Source of the DNA: JANQPA01 sp964628385
GTDB taxonomy: Bacteria > Bacteroidota > Bacteroidia > Chitinophagales > Saprospiraceae
DNA: 50,715 bases
Reading direction: 5' to 3'
NCBI GenBank assembly: GCA_964628385.1
Contig: CAZVOD010000025.1
Coordinates: 1-50,715, forward strand
Shown here: one piece after another, positions 18,393 through 25,710 of the stretch
Layout of the letters: each line of letters starts with the position of its first letter
How positions within the stretch are numbered: position 1 is the first letter of the stretch
The notes under the pieces: generated by a model
Database searches by the model: none
What the model was told of the DNA's origin: nothing
What the model saw: only the letters and a program-made list of their open reading frames with translations
Made by a program: the position numbers and the translations under genes

Positions 18393-19862
18393 ATGGCAGA
18401 TCCAAAAGGATTTTTAAAATATAAGCGAGAACTTCCATCATCACGTGCACCCGAAGAGCGCATCAATGACCACAAAGAAATTTACGAGTCGTTTGAAACT
18501 GAAAAAACAGTCAGGCAGGCGGCCCGCTGCATGGATTGTGGCATCCCGTTTTGTCATAATGGCTGTCCGTTGGGAAATATCATCCCTGAATTCAATGATG
18601 CCGTCTACGAAGAGGACTGGCAACTAGCTTATGAGATACTTCAAAGTACCAATAACTTCCCTGAGTTTACCGGGCGTATCTGTCCGGCTCCCTGCGAAGC
18701 TTCTTGCGTGCTTGGCATCAACCAACCAGCCGTAGCAATTGAACACATTGAAAAGACGATCGCTGAAGTCGCCTACGAAAAGGGCTATGTCAGACCCAAG
18801 CCACCGGCTATTCGCACGGGTAAGAAAGTGGCGGTTGTAGGGAGTGGCCCGGCCGGTTTGGCAGCGGCAGCCCAGCTTAATAAAGCTGGCCATACGGTAA
18901 CCGTTTTTGAACGCAATGACCGAATTGGTGGCCTGTTGAGGTATGGGATTCCTGATTTTAAGTTGGAAAAATGGATTGTGGAGCGTCGAATTGCTATAAT
19001 GGAAGCAGAAGGTATTCGCTTCAAAACAAATGCCGATGTAGGTAATAACGTGAGCGCTAAAGAATTAGCCGAAGAATATGATGCGCTGGTACTCTGTGGC
19101 GGAGCTACGGTACCAAGAGACCTGAAAATCCCCGGCCGAGACCTGGAAGGTGTGCACTTTGCTATGGATTACCTCGAACAACACAACCGCCGGATATCAG
19201 GTGACTTCATCCCGGAAGAAGAAGCTATTATCAGCACCGGGCAGCATGTGGTAGTGATCGGTGGAGGTGACACCGGTTCTGACTGTGTAGGAACTTCCAA
19301 CCGTCAGAAAGCTGCTTCTGTCACCCAAATCGAATTGCTGGCCAAGCCACCATCAGAACGCGATGTCAGTACATGGCCGAATTGGCCAATGATACTCCGT
19401 ACTAGCTCTTCCCACGAAGAAGGCTGCGAACGGGAATGGTCTATTCTGACCAAAGCCTTTATTGGTGATGGTAAAGGAAAATTAAAAGCCCTGCAAGTGG
19501 CAGAAATAGAGTGGCAAAAAAATAAGAATACCGGAAAATATGAATTTATTGAGATTGAAGGTACGGAACGTAATATCCCTTGCGAAAAAGCTCTCTTGGC
19601 TATCGGATTTATACATCCACAATTCCAGGGCTTACTTCAAGAACTCGAGGTGGAACTGGATGAAAGAGGGAATGTAAAAGATGAAAAATACAGAACTAAC
19701 CTGGAAAAAGTATTCGTCGCCGGAGATATGCGCCGCGGTCAATCGCTGGTAGTCTGGGCCATCTCTGAAGGCCGGGAAGCCGCCCGGGCAGTTGATGAAT
19801 ACCTCATGGGAAGCTCTGTACTGGAAGGAAAAGATGATTCTTTTTTTGAAGTGCAAGTCTAA
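18393..19862 (+). CDS. gltD: Glutamate synthase small (beta) subunit
   Basis: A 489-residue flavoprotein that supplies electrons from NAD(P)H to GltB. The N-terminal cysteine clusters (CMDCGIPFCHNGCPLGN and CPAPCEASC) ligate 4Fe-4S centres. VVGSGPAGLAAAAQL is the FAD site and VVIGGGDTGSDC the NAD(P)H site; LEKVFVAGDMRRGQSLVVWA is the conserved C-terminal FAD contact. The length and order match bacterial GltD. It is in an operon with gltB and is followed by a hairpin terminator. Confidence 0.97.
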   Translation: MADPKGFLKYKRELPSSRAPEERINDHKEIYESFETEKTVRQAARCMDCGIPFCHNGCPLGNIIPEFNDAVYEEDWQLAYEILQSTNNFPEFTGRICPAPCEASCVLGINQPAVAIEHIEKTIAEVAYEKGYVRPKPPAIRTGKKVAVVGSGPAGLAAAAQLNKAGHTVTVFERNDRIGGLLRYGIPDFKLEKWIVERRIAIMEAEGIRFKTNADVGNNVSAKELAEEYDALVLCGGATVPRDLKIPGRDLEGVHFAMDYLEQHNRRISGDFIPEEEAIISTGQHVVVIGGGDTGSDCVGTSNRQKAASVTQIELLAKPPSERDVSTWPNWPMILRTSSSHEEGCEREWSILTKAFIGDGKGKLKALQVAEIEWQKNKNTGKYEFIEIEGTERNIPCEKALLAIGFIHPQFQGLLQELEVELDERGNVKDEKYRTNLEKVFVAGDMRRGQSLVVWAISEGREAARAVDEYLMGSSVLEGKDDSFFEVQV

Positions 19863-19871
19863 ATTAACGAA

Positions 19872-19966
19872 GGTGTCTCAAAACTCCTTTGTCGTTGCGG
19901 GGCACAAGTTTTTCTTTTTAAATGCTGTTGGCTGGCGAAAAAAGCCAACAGGCTTTTGAGACAGCC
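19872..19966. repeat. Small palindromic element with inverted ends (MITE-like)
   Basis: GGTGTCTCAAAA at 19872-19883 and TTTTGAGACAGCC at 19954-19966 are inverted copies differing by one base near the outer end (GGTGTCTC versus GGCTGTCTC). TGTCTCAAAA-type ends are common on transposons of several families, so this ~95-base unit may be a non-autonomous element. It contains a second, inner hairpin that works as a terminator. No transposase lies inside and no obvious target-site duplication was found. Confidence 0.45.
19925..19957 (+). terminator. Terminator of gltBD
   Basis: CTGTTGGCT at 19925-19933 pairs perfectly with AGCCAACAG at 19943-19951, followed by GCTTTTG. The T-run is short, but the place just after gltD is right. 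It lies inside the larger inverted-repeat element. Confidence 0.6.
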
Positions 19967-20044
19967 CCGTTCCAATCTTGTAAACTCAGGATGTAGGCTT
20001 GGCTTTAAAAAGAGAAGCGCTTATCTTTACGGCAAAAATTAAAT

Positions 20045-20989
20045 ATGCCGTTACATCATCAGGGATTGCTGGAAACAAGCTTCGAACTGCCGGGCCAGGA
20101 AGCTTTTTACAGAGGTAAAGTTCGCGATGTTTACAGCTTGAAAGACAAAGTGGTTATGGTCGCTACGGATCGCATTTCGGCTTTTGATCATGTACTTCCC
20201 CGGCCTATTCCTTTCAAAGGGCAGGTACTCAATCAGGTGGCTGGTTTTTTTCTTAATGCCACCTCTGATATTGTCCCCAACTGGATGATCGAATCTCCTG
20301 ATCCCAACGTGACGATAGGGCTGCAGTGTGAGCCCTTTAAGGTCGAAATGGTTATTCGTGGATATTTAGCTGGTCATGCCTGGCGAGAATACAAAGCAGG
20401 AAAAAGAATGATCTGTGGTGTGCCGATGCCGGAAGGCATGAAGGAAAGCGATAAATTTCCCACTCCAATTATAACTCCGGCTACAAAAGCGGAAGAGGGG
20501 CACGACGAAGATATTTCTAAAGCAGAAATTATCGAACAGGGCCTGGTTAGTGCTTCTGACTATGAACTACTGGAAAGATATACCCGCGAGTTATTTGAGC
20601 GGGGTACTCAAATGGCGGCTCATCGGGGACTGATTCTGGTAGATACCAAATATGAGTTTGGTAAGAGAAACGGAGAGATCTACCTGATTGACGAGATACA
20701 TACGCCGGATAGCTCCCGGTACTTTTATGCAGATGGCTACGAAGAACGCCAGCAGAGAGGAGAGCGGCAACAACAGCTTTCCAAAGAATTTGTACGCGAG
20801 TGGCTCATGTCGCAGGGGTTTCAGGGCCTGAAGGGGCAGATGATGCCCCACATGTCTGACTTTATGGTCGAGCAGGTATCTGAGCGCTACATAGAGCTAT
20901 ACGAGCGAGTTAGCGGTGCCCGGTTTGAAAAACGCGACACTTCCAATCTGAATCAACAAATTGAGCAAAATATTTTAAAAGCTATTTGA
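20045..20989 (+). CDS. purC: Phosphoribosylaminoimidazole-succinocarboxamide synthase
   Basis: A 314-residue cytosolic enzyme of de novo purine synthesis that joins CAIR with aspartate using ATP to give SAICAR. Landmarks: FYRGKVRDVY (nucleotide-binding loop), MVATDRISAFDHVLP, LAGHAWREYKAG, and LVDTKYEFGKRNGEIYLIDE, followed by HTPDSSRYF. At 314 residues it is of the longer SAICAR-synthase type rather than the ~240-residue one. Its last 15 bases overlap the end of the convergent dehydrogenase gene. No other purine gene is adjacent. Confidence 0.96.
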   Translation: MPLHHQGLLETSFELPGQEAFYRGKVRDVYSLKDKVVMVATDRISAFDHVLPRPIPFKGQVLNQVAGFFLNATSDIVPNWMIESPDPNVTIGLQCEPFKVEMVIRGYLAGHAWREYKAGKRMICGVPMPEGMKESDKFPTPIITPATKAEEGHDEDISKAEIIEQGLVSASDYELLERYTRELFERGTQMAAHRGLILVDTKYEFGKRNGEIYLIDEIHTPDSSRYFYADGYEERQQRGERQQQLSKEFVREWLMSQGFQGLKGQMMPHMSDFMVEQVSERYIELYERVSGARFEKRDTSNLNQQIEQNILKAI

Positions 20990-22198
20990 TACTTCGTCGA
21001 TGCCAAAGGCATAGTGGTTCAAATACTCAAAATGAGGCCCCAGTTGCCCATTAACGGTAACGGTAGCCCTTAGCAGCAGCTCGCTCTCTTTTTCCAAAAA
21101 TTCCGGCAAAATATAAGTCAGGAATTGATGACCAAAAGCCTGGGAAGCATCCCTGGGCAATTCGTTGGGCAGGTTGTCTATCGTCATCATATCAATAACA
21201 TGGTTCTGATACGGAGCAGTTTCTTCATTTTTTTCAGGATCATATCCAAAAACAGGATCATTTATTGTACTGGCCCTCAGAGTAGCCGGAATAGACGATA
21301 CCGGGGCAATATCACAGGTAACATCTGCAATGGTTTTGATCCTGAAGCTCGGTTGAGTCATTTCTTCGGGCGTAAAAAATGCCGGAGCTTTATTATCCCA
21401 AAAAATGCCATTGATCATAATATCACTGACTGCAGCAAAGGAGGAGAAATGACTTTCAAACTGTCCGGGCTCCTTAAAGAAACGTTCGTAGGAAAATGGC
21501 AAGCCTGCTTTATGTTTGAAATAATATGGTACCCGGAGTTGCGTAAATACTATTTGATCAAAATCCTTTTCTAGATAGTCTTTAGGACTGACCTGCTTTA
21601 TACCCATATCCAGTAAGACTTCGGCAGCACCAGCACCCACCCGGCCCGTGCCGGTTAAGACGATCTTTACCGAGGGCCAGTTCATAGTTTGGTACAATGC
21701 GTTGGCTTCTGCATAGTCTTTCATCTGATGCATGCGCTTGAGGGCAAAAAGGCCAGTTCGCTCGCCGTAAGTGTAAAGCGCATTGTGGGCCCCAACCATA
21801 CCGGCAAATCTGCCAAAAGCAATGAGCCTTTTTCCTCCTTCATCTGTCAACACCTCGTAATCGATCAAGCGTATATTTTTTTTCAAAATTGCCTGTAGCA
21901 AATCTCTATTGTAGGGTTGTTCTTTAATGGTATGGGAAAAAAAGCAGTAGGTCTTGCCGGGGATCAACTGATCTATAGGTACTTCTTTTACCCCCAACAA
22001 CAAGTCACAACGGCTGAGGTCCGTGCTGAGTTGGATGCCCATTTCCTGATATTCTTCATCCTTAAAACACCGGCCTTCAGATGGCTCTACCATCATCTTG
22101 ATGCCATATTTCTCCTGAATTCTCTTACACTGCTGCGGTGTCAGGGCTACTCTTGAATCCGGCGGTACTTTTCCTTCTCGTATTATTCCTATGATCAT
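20975..22198 (-). CDS. Saccharopine dehydrogenase (L-lysine-forming type)
   Basis: A 407-residue cytosolic NAD-dependent dehydrogenase, counted from the ATG at 22198, which gives the proper N-terminus MIIGIIREGKVPPDSRVALT; an upstream in-frame ATG at 22270 adds a non-homologous extension. The family (alanine dehydrogenase/PNT N-domain, with LYS1-like proteins) interconverts saccharopine and lysine plus 2-oxoglutarate. SRVALTPQQC, FGRFAGMVGAHNAL and VLTGTGRVGAGAAEVLLDMG (the Rossmann glycine motif) fit this reading, as does IADVTCDIAPVSSIPATLR. It overlaps the 3' end of purC by 15 bases, tail to tail. Whether it works in lysine synthesis or breakdown is not shown; alanine dehydrogenase is less likely. 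Confidence 0.85.
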   Translation of the reverse strand: MIIGIIREGKVPPDSRVALTPQQCKRIQEKYGIKMMVEPSEGRCFKDEEYQEMGIQLSTDLSRCDLLLGVKEVPIDQLIPGKTYCFFSHTIKEQPYNRDLLQAILKKNIRLIDYEVLTDEGGKRLIAFGRFAGMVGAHNALYTYGERTGLFALKRMHQMKDYAEANALYQTMNWPSVKIVLTGTGRVGAGAAEVLLDMGIKQVSPKDYLEKDFDQIVFTQLRVPYYFKHKAGLPFSYERFFKEPGQFESHFSSFAAVSDIMINGIFWDNKAPAFFTPEEMTQPSFRIKTIADVTCDIAPVSSIPATLRASTINDPVFGYDPEKNEETAPYQNHVIDMMTIDNLPNELPRDASQAFGHQFLTYILPEFLEKESELLLRATVTVNGQLGPHFEYLNHYAFGIDEVSNSF

Positions 22199-22322
22199 GG
22201 CTTTACTGATTTTTGGGCAAAAATATGAAAGTATTAAGTTCTGTGCTTGTGAATGGATAATTTTTACCACTATTCCACTCCTGCGAAACTGGTTTGTTGC
22301 TTCCTGTTCTTACTTATGGAAC

Positions 22323-22353
22323 TTTCCAATACCAAGTATTGTTATTATATTTG
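22323..22353 (+). promoter_or_regulatory. Promoter of ssrA, Bacteroidota type
   Basis: TATATTTG at 22346-22353 matches the Bacteroidota -7 box TAnnTTTG exactly. TTTC at 22323-22326, 19 bases upstream, matches the -33 box TTTG in three of four positions. Transcription should start near 22360, leaving a leader of about 27 bases to be trimmed from pre-tmRNA. Confidence 0.7.
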
Positions 22354-22386
22354 CAAACTCCTGAAGAGTCAGGAGATAACTCTTTT

Positions 22387-22761
22387 GGGGACGTACTGGA
22401 ATCGACAGGAGAGTTAACTGGTTAGTAAGCATGCCGGAGCATGTTATTCACTCCGTCAGAAAATGATAACGACAACTTTTTTATATGGCAATACACAGTA
22501 TGCCATGGCGGCGTAAGACTAGGTCTTAAACTGCCTTTGTGCTTTGTACTTGATGTCTGATACACAGTGCAACGCATATCATAAAACCTTCAGGCTAGCG
22601 TGAGACATGTCCTGCTCTCATTGCGAAACTTAAGGGACTACGGAATAAGTATGAGAGGGTTTCCAATCTCCCCTTATTCCCGACAATTAAACTGGGAACT
22701 AAGCATGTAGAAAGCTCTCTGGTGCTTTCTCTGGACGCGAGTTCGACTCTCGCCGTCTCCA
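22387..22761 (+). ncRNA. ssrA: tmRNA
   Basis: Transfer-messenger RNA, which rescues stalled ribosomes and tags the unfinished protein for proteolysis. The 5' end GGGGACG pairs with CGTCTCC at 22754-22760 (one G-U), forming the acceptor stem; TGGAATCGAC and the T arm GCGAG-TTCGACT-CTCGC are the standard tRNA-like parts. The tag frame runs 22487-22516: GGC AAT ACA CAG TAT GCC ATG GCG GCG TAA, coding GNTQYAMAA. The ending YAMAA is typical of Cytophagales-type tags. CCA is not encoded after the discriminator base, so it must be added later. The gene is one-piece, not permuted. Confidence 0.96.
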
Positions 22762-22772
22762 CACCATAAAAT

Positions 22773-22809
22773 GCCGCTGGGAATACTTTCCTGCGGCTTT
22801 TTTGTTTTT
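22773..22809 (+). terminator. Terminator of ssrA
   Basis: GCCGC at 22773-22777 and GCGGC at 22793-22797 enclose a further GAA/TTC pairing and are followed by TTTTTTGTTTTT. It lies 12 bases after the tmRNA 3' end. Confidence 0.85.
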
Positions 22810-22822
22810 CCGGCATCAATAG

Positions 22823-24178
22823 CGACTTCCAAACAAACAAAAGGAATTAATCTCCAATCGCAGGATAGCGACTATTAGTTGGGATAAGTCTGGTAAGAAT
22901 ATTTATTACATCAGTGGAGGTAGGCTCAACAAGCTTAATGCTTCCAGCGGGAAGTCAGCTATGCATCCATTTTCTGCCAGTATGAAGCTGAACCACTACG
23001 CGGAGCGTGCCCAGATCTTTGATGATGGTTGGAGAGCGCTCCATGCCGGTTTTTACGACCCTAACTTCCACGGTCAGGATTTTGAAGCGCTGAGGGCATT
23101 GTATAGGCCCAGAGCTTTGGCGGCTTCTACTTCTCAGGATTTCAGAGATATGTACAATTATATGCTGGGTCAGCTTAATGCTAGCCATATGGGCATGTAT
23201 GGTCCTGATCCTGAAGAGACGCAGAGCGATCGTACAGGGCACATTGGCGTAGAATGGAAGCCGGTTAACGACGGCCTGGAAGTCATAAGAATCGTACCGA
23301 ATACTCCCGCCGACCGCTCTGACAGTAAGCTGAATCCCGGAGATGTACTTGTAGCTGTTAATGGGAGTCCTGTTAACGCACAGGTCAACTTCTACAGTTT
23401 GATGGAGGGAACGGCAAATGAAAAAGTGCTTCTGGAGATAAAAGGTAGTAATGGAAAACCCCGCGAAGTAACCATCAGGCCTACTTACAGCATTCGTTCT
23501 GAACTCTACGAAAACTGGGTGGATACCAGAAAAGCCCTGACGGAAAGATATTCGAATGGCCGCCTTGGGTATATAAACATTCAGGGCATGAACTGGTCCA
23601 GCTTTGAACGCTTTGAAAGAGAACTGACGGCTAGCGGACTTGGCAAAGACGGGATCGTTATAGATGCACGCTTTAACGGCGGAGGTTGGACTACAGATAT
23701 GCTCATGGCCGTATTAAACGTGAGGCAACATTCTTACACTATTCCAAGGGGAGCAGCAGAAAGTCTTGAAAAAGAAAATCAACAATTCACAGAAAATTAT
23801 CCCTATGGAGAGCGGCTGCCACTAGCGGCGTTAACGAAGCCATCGGTAGCAATGTGTAATCATACCAGCTATTCCAATGCAGAGATTTTTTCTCATGCTT
23901 ACAAAACGCTGGATATCGGTACGCTGGTCGGAGAGCCTACTTTTGGAGCGGTTATCTCCACCGGTAGTCACAGTATGAAAGATGGCTCCAGGGTGAGAAT
24001 GCCCTATCGCGCCTGGTATGTCAAAGCGACCGGCGAAAATATGGAGCACGGCCCGGCCGTACCAGATATTATCGTGATGAATGAGCCAACCAGTAAAGCG
24101 GATGGGGAAGACCCACAACTGGCAAAAGCAGTAGAAGTATTGATGGGAGAAATGAGTAGTCCGGGTAGTGACGAGTAG
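22823..24178 (+). pseudogene. 5'-truncated tricorn-like S41 protease
   Basis: The C-terminal part of a tricorn-type serine protease. Homology-like reading begins before any ATG: from about 22865 the frame reads ATISWDKSGKNIYYISGGRL, the end of the beta-propeller, then continues without a break. The first ATG is at 22961 (a 405-residue product if used). After it come the helical core (YAERAQIFDDGWRALHAGFY), a PDZ domain (LEVIRIVPNTPADRSDSKLN, GDVLVAVNG), and the S41 catalytic region with IVIDARFNGGGW and HTSYSNAEIFSHAY (likely nucleophile Ser before NAEIF), plus GEPTFGAVISTG. Full tricorn homologues exceed 1000 residues, so about 650 N-terminal residues, including the signal peptide, are gone. 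The break abuts ssrA, a favoured integration site. It could still be translated from 22961 as a cytosolic fragment. Confidence 0.8.
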
Positions 24179-24200
24179 TTTTAGTATATAACTAAAATAG

Positions 24201-24236
24201 TACCTCGAGGCCCATTTGCCTTGGGGTATTATTTTA
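24201..24236. terminator. Hairpin between convergent genes
   Basis: TACCTCGAGG at 24201-24210 can pair over ten positions (some G-T) with CCTTGGGGTA at 24219-24228, followed by TTATTTTAC. On the minus strand CTATTTTAG follows. It may serve both the protease relic and the SET gene. Confidence 0.5.
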
Positions 24237-24615
24237 CTTCAAACCACAATTTTTCTTCAGCATTAGGATCACCGCCGTAGTTAACGGTTATTTCTTCACC
24301 GGCCTGTATGGGTTTGATGGCTTTAAAATCCATGGTAAGATGCTCATAATCGGGAAAGTACTCGGCATTGGGACGATAGGAGTGGTTGTAAAAGCTGCCA
24401 AAGCCAAGGATTATAGCACAATGGTCTTCCTTTTCTCCCCATAAAAAATAATAGTCATGCAATCTTGTCTTGTGAATAAGCGGGATATCTTCCGGTGGCA
24501 AAACGATCACCGGGCAAATTTCCAGGATGGATCCCTCTACTATATCTCTTGAAGTGAAAATCCCTCTGCCGCCAAGGGCACTCGGTGCGATGTAGATTGA
24601 AGGAATGCGCTGCAT
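24229..24615 (-). CDS. Small SET-domain protein
   Basis: A 128-residue protein made up almost only of a SET domain, the fold of protein-lysine methyltransferases that use S-adenosylmethionine. GGRGIFTSRDI (about residues 15-25), GSFYNHSYRPNAEY (the N-H-S cofactor/knot motif) and GEEITVNYGG are clear. There is no pre-SET, and only a minimal end (EEKLWFEVK) without the cysteines of a post-SET zinc cluster. Stand-alone SET proteins of this size are widespread in bacteria, but their substrates are mostly unknown. It has no operon partner here; it is convergent with the protease relic and divergent from the cyanophycinase-like gene. Confidence 0.88.
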   Translation of the reverse strand: MQRIPSIYIAPSALGGRGIFTSRDIVEGSILEICPVIVLPPEDIPLIHKTRLHDYYFLWGEKEDHCAIILGFGSFYNHSYRPNAEYFPDYEHLTMDFKAIKPIQAGEEITVNYGGDPNAEEKLWFEVK

Positions 24616-24774
24616 GATGGTAAAAGCTAAAACGAAGATGTATAAGCAATTAAGTTTACTAAGCTATAATTTGCTACCCTTCCGCGAAGATAATAACTTT
24701 AGCCCTATATTATCCTCCCCTTTAGCATTATAATTTTGTCTTACTTTTGCTTTAACGTTGTAAATTTTTGTGAT

Positions 24775-25644
24775 ATGTCAATGAGAACCTTTCTATTGAT
24801 CCTAGGAGTGCTCTGTATCAGTAATCAGTTGTTGGCTCAAGAAATCGGCCCCAGGAATGGGACTTTGGTCATTGTCGGTGGCGGACGTGTGGACCCCGAG
24901 GTGATACAAAATTTTATTGCGCTTGCTGGCGGTCCCGATGCGTCCATTGTAATCATTCCGACGGCCAGTGGCCTCAGAGATTTTGGCCCTGCTTATAAAG
25001 GACGAGCCTTCAGGCCGTTTTTGGACCAGGGAGCCAGCAATTTATCCTTGCTTCATACCAATGATCCGGAAGTAGCCAATAGTGATGCCTTTTTAGAGCG
25101 CATCAAACAGGCTACGGGCGTTTGGTTCAGTGGTGGCCGTCAGTGGAGGTTGGCGGATGCTTACCTGGGAACAAAAGCGGAGAAAGCCCTGAACGATCTG
25201 CTAGACAGAGGAGGTGTCATTGGCGGAACATCTGCTGGGGCTTCCATACAGGGCTCTTATCTTGTTAGAGGGGACACCCAAACCAATACGGTTATGATGG
25301 GAGACCATGAAAAAGGATTTGGTTTTTTAAAAAATGTAGGCATTGACCAGCATCTACTGAAAAGAAATCGCCAGTTTGATATGATAGAGGTCATCAAAGC
25401 CAAACCAGAACTGCTGGGAATCGGCCTGGACGAAGGAACTGCCATTATTGTTAGTGGAGATACCTTCCGGGTGGTTGGCCCTTCGTATGTCGCTATTTAT
25501 GATATTGAGATCATCAATAAATCAGGCGCTTTTTATTTTCTCAGCGATGGAGACCTGTTTAACCTTAAAACCCGTAAGGCAGAACGGGCCTCCTGGCGAA
25601 TGAATGACCTCAGCTTGCCAAAGTCTATCACCGGAGAGAATTAA
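24775..25644 (+). CDS. Secreted cyanophycinase-like S51 peptidase
   Basis: A serine peptidase of family S51. Counted from the ATG at 24775 (or 24781, two codons on), the protein is about 289 residues with a signal peptide ending LLAQE, so it is exported; an ATG at 24736 would bury the signal behind polar residues. GGTSAGASIQGSYLV holds the catalytic serine; NGTLVIVGGGRVDPE, GVWFSGGRQWRLADAY and GIDQHLLKRNRQFDM are further family motifs. Cyanophycinases cleave cyanophycin (multi-L-arginyl-poly-L-aspartate) to beta-Asp-Arg; exported forms let bacteria feed on polymer from others. The neighbours are an M28 and an M14 peptidase, which would suit peptide scavenging. Activity on cyanophycin is inferred. 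Confidence 0.85.
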   Translation: MSMRTFLLILGVLCISNQLLAQEIGPRNGTLVIVGGGRVDPEVIQNFIALAGGPDASIVIIPTASGLRDFGPAYKGRAFRPFLDQGASNLSLLHTNDPEVANSDAFLERIKQATGVWFSGGRQWRLADAYLGTKAEKALNDLLDRGGVIGGTSAGASIQGSYLVRGDTQTNTVMMGDHEKGFGFLKNVGIDQHLLKRNRQFDMIEVIKAKPELLGIGLDEGTAIIVSGDTFRVVGPSYVAIYDIEIINKSGAFYFLSDGDLFNLKTRKAERASWRMNDLSLPKSITGEN

Positions 25645-25650
25645 AGCACA

Positions 25651-25697
25651 ACTCAGAAAGGTGTACTAACCCGCTACCGGGGCTCACCTTTCCGAGT
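25651..25697. repeat. Intergenic inverted repeat between convergent genes
   Basis: ACTC-A-GAAAGGTG at 25651-25663 pairs with CACCTTTC-C-GAGT at 25685-25697 with one mismatch, and the loop contains CCCG-CTAC-CGGG. No T-run follows on either strand. It may be a factor-independent stop of an unusual kind or a 3'-end stabilising hairpin for the two convergent genes. Confidence 0.5.
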
Positions 25698-25710
25698 CCA
25701 GATGTATGTC

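Noticed and set aside
22198..22270. Upstream ATG of the saccharopine dehydrogenase-like gene
   Set aside because: The family N-terminus begins MIIGIIREGK at 22198; the extra 24 residues are unlike the family.
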